DNA of 64,000 nucleotides from Paraphoma chrysanthemicola (Eukaryota; Ascomycota; Dothideomycetes; Pleosporales; Phaeosphaeriaceae), in contig JAGMWG010000006.1 in assembly GCA_020744225.1 (NCBI GenBank), positions 1,426,001 to 1,490,000 on the forward strand, given 5' to 3'. This document shows, piece by piece, positions 60,741 to 64,000 of this stretch. Each line of letters begins with the position of its first letter. Within the stretch, counting starts at the first letter, position 1. Position numbers and translations under genes: made by a program. Below the pieces are notes generated by a model. It searched no databases. It had not been told where the DNA came from and was given only the letters and a program-made list of their open reading frames with translations.

Positions 60741-63266
60741 TTACAGGCTTGCCTTGCCCCTTGATTCGAATGGGAGGATCAACACCAGAAGCCCTGCTGC
60801 AATGAAAAGAGCGCCAGAGACATATACTGGAGCACTTGTCTGCAGGTCTGCAAACATGGCTACAATGGGAGCCATGATCCCAAATATCCTGTTTGCTGAT
60901 GCAGTGATAGCGTTGCCAGTGCCACGATCCTTAGTTGGAAAAATTTCGGGGGTGTATGAATATCTATCATGTCAGCTATGCGCTGTGCTTGCCAATGTGT
61001 TGCTTGCTCAGACTTACAAGACAGCATACATGATGTTGCTCATGAAGTTGTACGCACAATTCCATCCCAGCAGTGCGTCTGAATTTAACGCGGTGGTTGA
61101 GCAGAACAAGAATACTCCTGTCAGGATCGTGCTCATGCTCAACGCGCCCTTTCGGCCGATACGGGGAGTCTCTACGAGCAGACCACCGAGAAGACAACCA
61201 GGAACACCTAGCACCGCAATGATGAGGGAGTTGCGGTATGTCAAATAAGTGGATCCATCGCCAAACTGTGCGCCGCGCGTCTGCTGGATATACGGTAAGA
61301 AGGCATTATATAGGGGAAACCTGTTGAGTTAGTACAGGCAAGGTCAGCTGAGGTCTCGCGAGTTTGAAAGGTGTAGTCACAATGCCAACAAACGGGAAGA
61401 TGGAAACTTGATTTGACTTACCCTGTGTAAAGTCAGTGATGTTTGTAGAGATGACACAGGATGATATAGAGGGGCGTAGTGCTTCAGTACACCCTATCCG
61501 TACGTACCTAGGCCGATAAATGCCCACACAAGAGTGATGACAGACGTGGAGAAAGCTAGCTTCTTGGTGGCAAAGAGTGCCTTGATGTGTGAAGAGTCAA
61601 GCTTCTGCAAATTGCGCTTGATGGCTGCGGCAGCAGTAGTTTGTTGGGTGGTTCTGCCAGTAGCGAGGCTCTCACACGCTTGTAGATCTTCGATCGTGAG
61701 AAAAGTCGACTTGCCGTTGCGGCGGGCGACTTCATGCACAATGCGCACGGCATCTTCATCCTTACCTTTGCCCATAAGGTACTTTGGCGACTCGAAAATT
61801 GTGAAGGCCAAGAATCGGATCAGAAACATAAGGAGAGCAACCTGCAGATGTACATGTTAGTACATGTTAGGCTCTACTGGGAGACTATTATGATGGATCA
61901 AAGCCAACCTACCCTACAAGTCGTTAGTTAAGCCGTAAGGGGAGATTTACTGTGCTTACCCGCCCATGGTGATCATGAAGTATCGCCAACCAAAGTTCTC
62001 GCTCTTGGTGCAATTGTTGTCTGTCTCTTGACATGTCATGTTTCCAAGTAAGGGCCATGCCACGAGTGTTGCAAAGACTTGAGCTATTGCCCAGTCTATG
62101 GAGAGTACTGTCAATAGGTATTGATGCGTCCCTGAAAATCCCCGGGCTAAAGTTAGTGTAGCCCTGGAAATGGAAGAGGAGACTGAATCTCAAGTCACAA
62201 AATTCTTAATATCGACAGGTGGCAACATACCCTGATAAAGTCAGCTGTGATTTGCAACAGAGTGATCTTGGCGGAATCGATGTTCTGCGTGTGCGCATAC
62301 GCAGTTGACACCAGTGGTCGACCCGTGGTAGACACTGTCGACTGCTGGCGCACTCCCACGACACCCACACCACATTGGGACCAACATACCGGCAAGAACT
62401 CAAGAAAGATAGCACTGTCTGTGGGCAGGTTACCTAGTCATGAAATGAGTGTATGTTTCGCATGCAGAGTGAACGTTGAGGTTTGCCTACCCCCTACCCC
62501 TACACTCCACAGCGCGGCAAAGACACCGATTGCAGCGAAGTTTGGGCTCCCGGCTGCGATCATACCGAAGACAGCAGTGATACCAATGGTCAGGTTGAAT
62601 GCCCATTTTCTACCCCAGATGTCGCAGCCAAAGCCCCAGAACACGGCGCCAAATAGAAGTCCGATATTCTGAGCCAAAGTCAGGTACTGTGAATGTTGTC
62701 AGCCCCAGTTGCAATGTATTTGGCAATCACCACATCATGTAACTATTCGTGGCCGGTTATTTGAGTGATATGCGCACACTCTACCAGAGTGGAGCTGCGA
62801 AGACGAGCTTCGTGCTTATGGATAATGCCGCAGTCATGACGGCGCTGTTCTCTCGTTTTGCTCATGGTACCAGGAACGCTTTGCTCAAGATTCGGTGAAT
62901 CTTGGTGGTACATACCGGTGCTCGTGTTGGTCTAAATTCACTTCGGACGGCGGGTAGGATTAGTGAAGTGCAGATTGGCCACAAATTATCTTGCGCCCAA
63001 CCAAATCCGATGACGACAAAAAGCTAGCCCTCGTCAGTAAAATTGAAAGTGGAATGCGGCAAAGAGACCATAAAAACAAAGCGACCTACCTGCCATTGAT
63101 ACTTGCCCATACCAATATCTTGGACCGCCTTGTTCAGCACCCGAGCCTTGGCCTCGTATACGGGATCAAGCGCATCTTCAAGCACGCCGACTGGCGCCGC
63201 GGCGACTGCGGGTATATTCTGGGAATCGTGTTTTGGAGTTTCTTCGACTTGCTTGGTGTCGTACAT
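60741..63266 (-). CDS. MFS transporter (sugar-porter/SV2-like), 11 exons including three of 1 nt
   Basis: Exons: 63266-63090, 63023-62916, 62686-62491, 62433-62390, 62231 (1 nt), 62131-61960, 61913 (1 nt), 61841-61508, 61422 (1 nt), 61320-61018, 60963-60741; 519 residues. The conserved path is complete with these: LFVVIGFGWAQDNLW, FWGFGCDIWGRKWAFNL (MFS loop 2-3), GNLPTDSAIFLEFLPGTHQY, MITMGGVALLMFLIRF, FESPKYLMGKGKDEDAVRIV, WAFIGLGFPLYNAFLPY, GGLLVETPRIGRKGAL, YSYTPEIFPTKDRGTGNAI, and the end PFESRGKASL. About 12 membrane segments are seen and length is normal. Without the single nucleotides the frame breaks at three places, so an ordinary annotation would call this a pseudogene or truncate it. 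The substrate is unknown. Confidence 0.85.
61422..61422 (-). other. single-nucleotide exon (G), site 3 of the second MFS gene
   Basis: Upstream intron 61507-61423 (85 nt) starts GTACGT and ends ACACAG with CTGAC. Downstream intron 61421-61321 (101 nt) starts GTAAGT and ends CAACAG with TACTAAC. CTA G|G|G TTT restores IGLGFPLYNAFLPY. Confidence 0.8.
61913..61913 (-). other. single-nucleotide exon (G), site 2 of the second MFS gene
   Basis: Upstream intron 61959-61914 (46 nt) starts GTAAGC and ends TTGTAG with a perfect AACTAAC branch point. Downstream intron 61912-61842 (71 nt) starts GTAGGT and ends CTGCAG with TACTAAC. GGC GG|G|GTT restores MGGVALLMF. Confidence 0.8.
62231..62231 (-). other. 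single-nucleotide exon (G), site 1 of the second MFS gene
   Basis: Upstream intron 62389-62232 (158 nt) starts GTATGT and ends TTTATCAG with a CTGAC branch point. Downstream intron 62230-62132 (99 nt) starts GTATGT and ends TTTTCAG with CTAAC. CCG|G|GG ACG restores FLPGTHQYLL. Confidence 0.78.
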
Positions 63267-64000
63267 AGTGGTAGCTTGATCGGCTGGATGCTCGTTTGAC
63301 GCGGACGTGAAAAAGGAAGAAGATCACCTGGATGTATATTGTAGCTACAGGGTAAGACGAATAAGACTTCACGCGCGACACTACGTGAAGATCAACCCGG
63401 GGTCAACAGGGCATTAAATGACCCTGGAAGTCGCTAGCAAGGTAGAGGCCAACGCCCGCAGCCTTCGTATCACGCTATCGGCACTCCCGCTCGCGCCATC
63501 GTAAATACGGACGTGGGCGTTGTGCAACCCCATGGCGTGGAAAGCAAACTGCAAGAAGACGTCATTGAGATTGGTTGCGCTGGTGTGGGAAAGTGGGGAA
63601 ATGCCGTTCGTCAAGCACGAGAAACACACTCTACTACCCAATATGGAACTAGACCTATACAAGTCAACGATACAGTTGTGGAGCACACTCTGTAGACGGC
63701 GCCTATTATGTTCTAATATGCTCTCGCTCTTGAATTTTTTGTCGGAGGTAAAGTTGTGGTCCAGATCCGAAGGCTGCCGCCATGGGTGGATTGGACGAAG
63801 TGCCTTCAGGGCAAGTATTTGATTGGCCCGATTGCAATCGTGAGATCGGGGGAGCAGAGTTCGTCTTTGGCAAACTGCAGGGGGGGAAAGTCCGTCCTAC
63901 AGTAGGTAAAGAAGTGGATTAGTAGCGGAGATCGGCATGTCGGGATGATGGTGGGGGAGCTCAAGTGGGCGGCGAGGTGACATTCTACTATAGTTGCACT
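63267..64000. other. right-edge stretch, upstream of the second MFS gene
   Basis: Promoter region of the MFS gene. Two frames of 90-100 codons at 63414-63822 have no motifs. No supported gene to the window end. Confidence 0.5.

Noticed and set aside
48821..62231. Classic nested stwintrons (an internal intron splitting the outer donor) as the explanation
   Set aside because: After the inner acceptor the sequence is G-GT, not the missing second base of a donor; the introns are adjacent, not nested, and either may be removed first.
60741..63266. Reading the second MFS gene as a frameshifted pseudogene
   Set aside because: All three breaks coincide with complete twin introns and are repaired by the same AG|G|GT pattern; no stop or motif loss elsewhere.

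Overview
This window is nuclear DNA from a filamentous ascomycete fungus. The evidence is dense protein genes on both strands, many 45-60 bp GT-AG introns with CTAAC/CTGAC branch points, and fungus-specific families (TVP18, AIM21, NCA2, CFEM, SCH9, DID2, RSC7). I cannot fix the class from sequence alone; a Dothideomycete-like or Eurotiomycete-like genome would fit. I see no rRNA, tRNA, transposon, CRISPR or plasmid feature.

I support 24 protein genes and built exon models by joining splice sites so that reading frame and family motifs are kept. Left part (1-24 kb): TDA3-like FAD oxidoreductase (-, cut by the left edge), a disordered protein (-), RSC7/NPL6 chromatin-remodeller subunit (+), a cAMP-receptor/Frizzled-like GPCR (+), glutaminyl cyclase (-), peroxisomal hydratase with a C-terminal AKL (-), a multi-pass membrane protein (+), SCH9 kinase (-), NC2-beta (+), DID2/CHMP1 (+) and a single-pass membrane protein (-). 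Middle (26-47 kb): HMG-CoA synthase ERG13 (+), COX16 (-), the ATR/MEC1 checkpoint kinase in 12 exons (+), tRNA adenosine deaminase TAD2 (-), TVP18 (+), AIM21 (+) and an amino-acid transporter (+). Right part (47-64 kb): an MFS transporter (-), an ATP-grasp ligase (+), a CFEM/GPI surface protein (+), NCA2 (+), SEC4-type Rab GTPase (+) and a second, unrelated MFS transporter (-).

Most genes are housekeeping and do not form one pathway. The 45-51.5 kb stretch (amino-acid transporter, MFS transporter, ATP-grasp ligase) is the only group that might work together, and that is inference. Gene-free stretches are promoters and UTRs, except a 2.7 kb empty stretch upstream of the CFEM gene.

The most unusual signal is in splicing. 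The two MFS transporters need exons of exactly one nucleotide. At four places (62231, 61913, 61422 and 48956, minus strand) two complete introns, each with its own donor, branch point and acceptor, are separated by a single G in the pattern AG|G|GT. Only inclusion of that G keeps frame and family motif at three of the sites; at the fourth it restores a conserved Glu. The second site group lies beside exons of 19 and 16 nt, a GC-AG intron follows it, and TVP18 carries an independent 16-nt internal exon.
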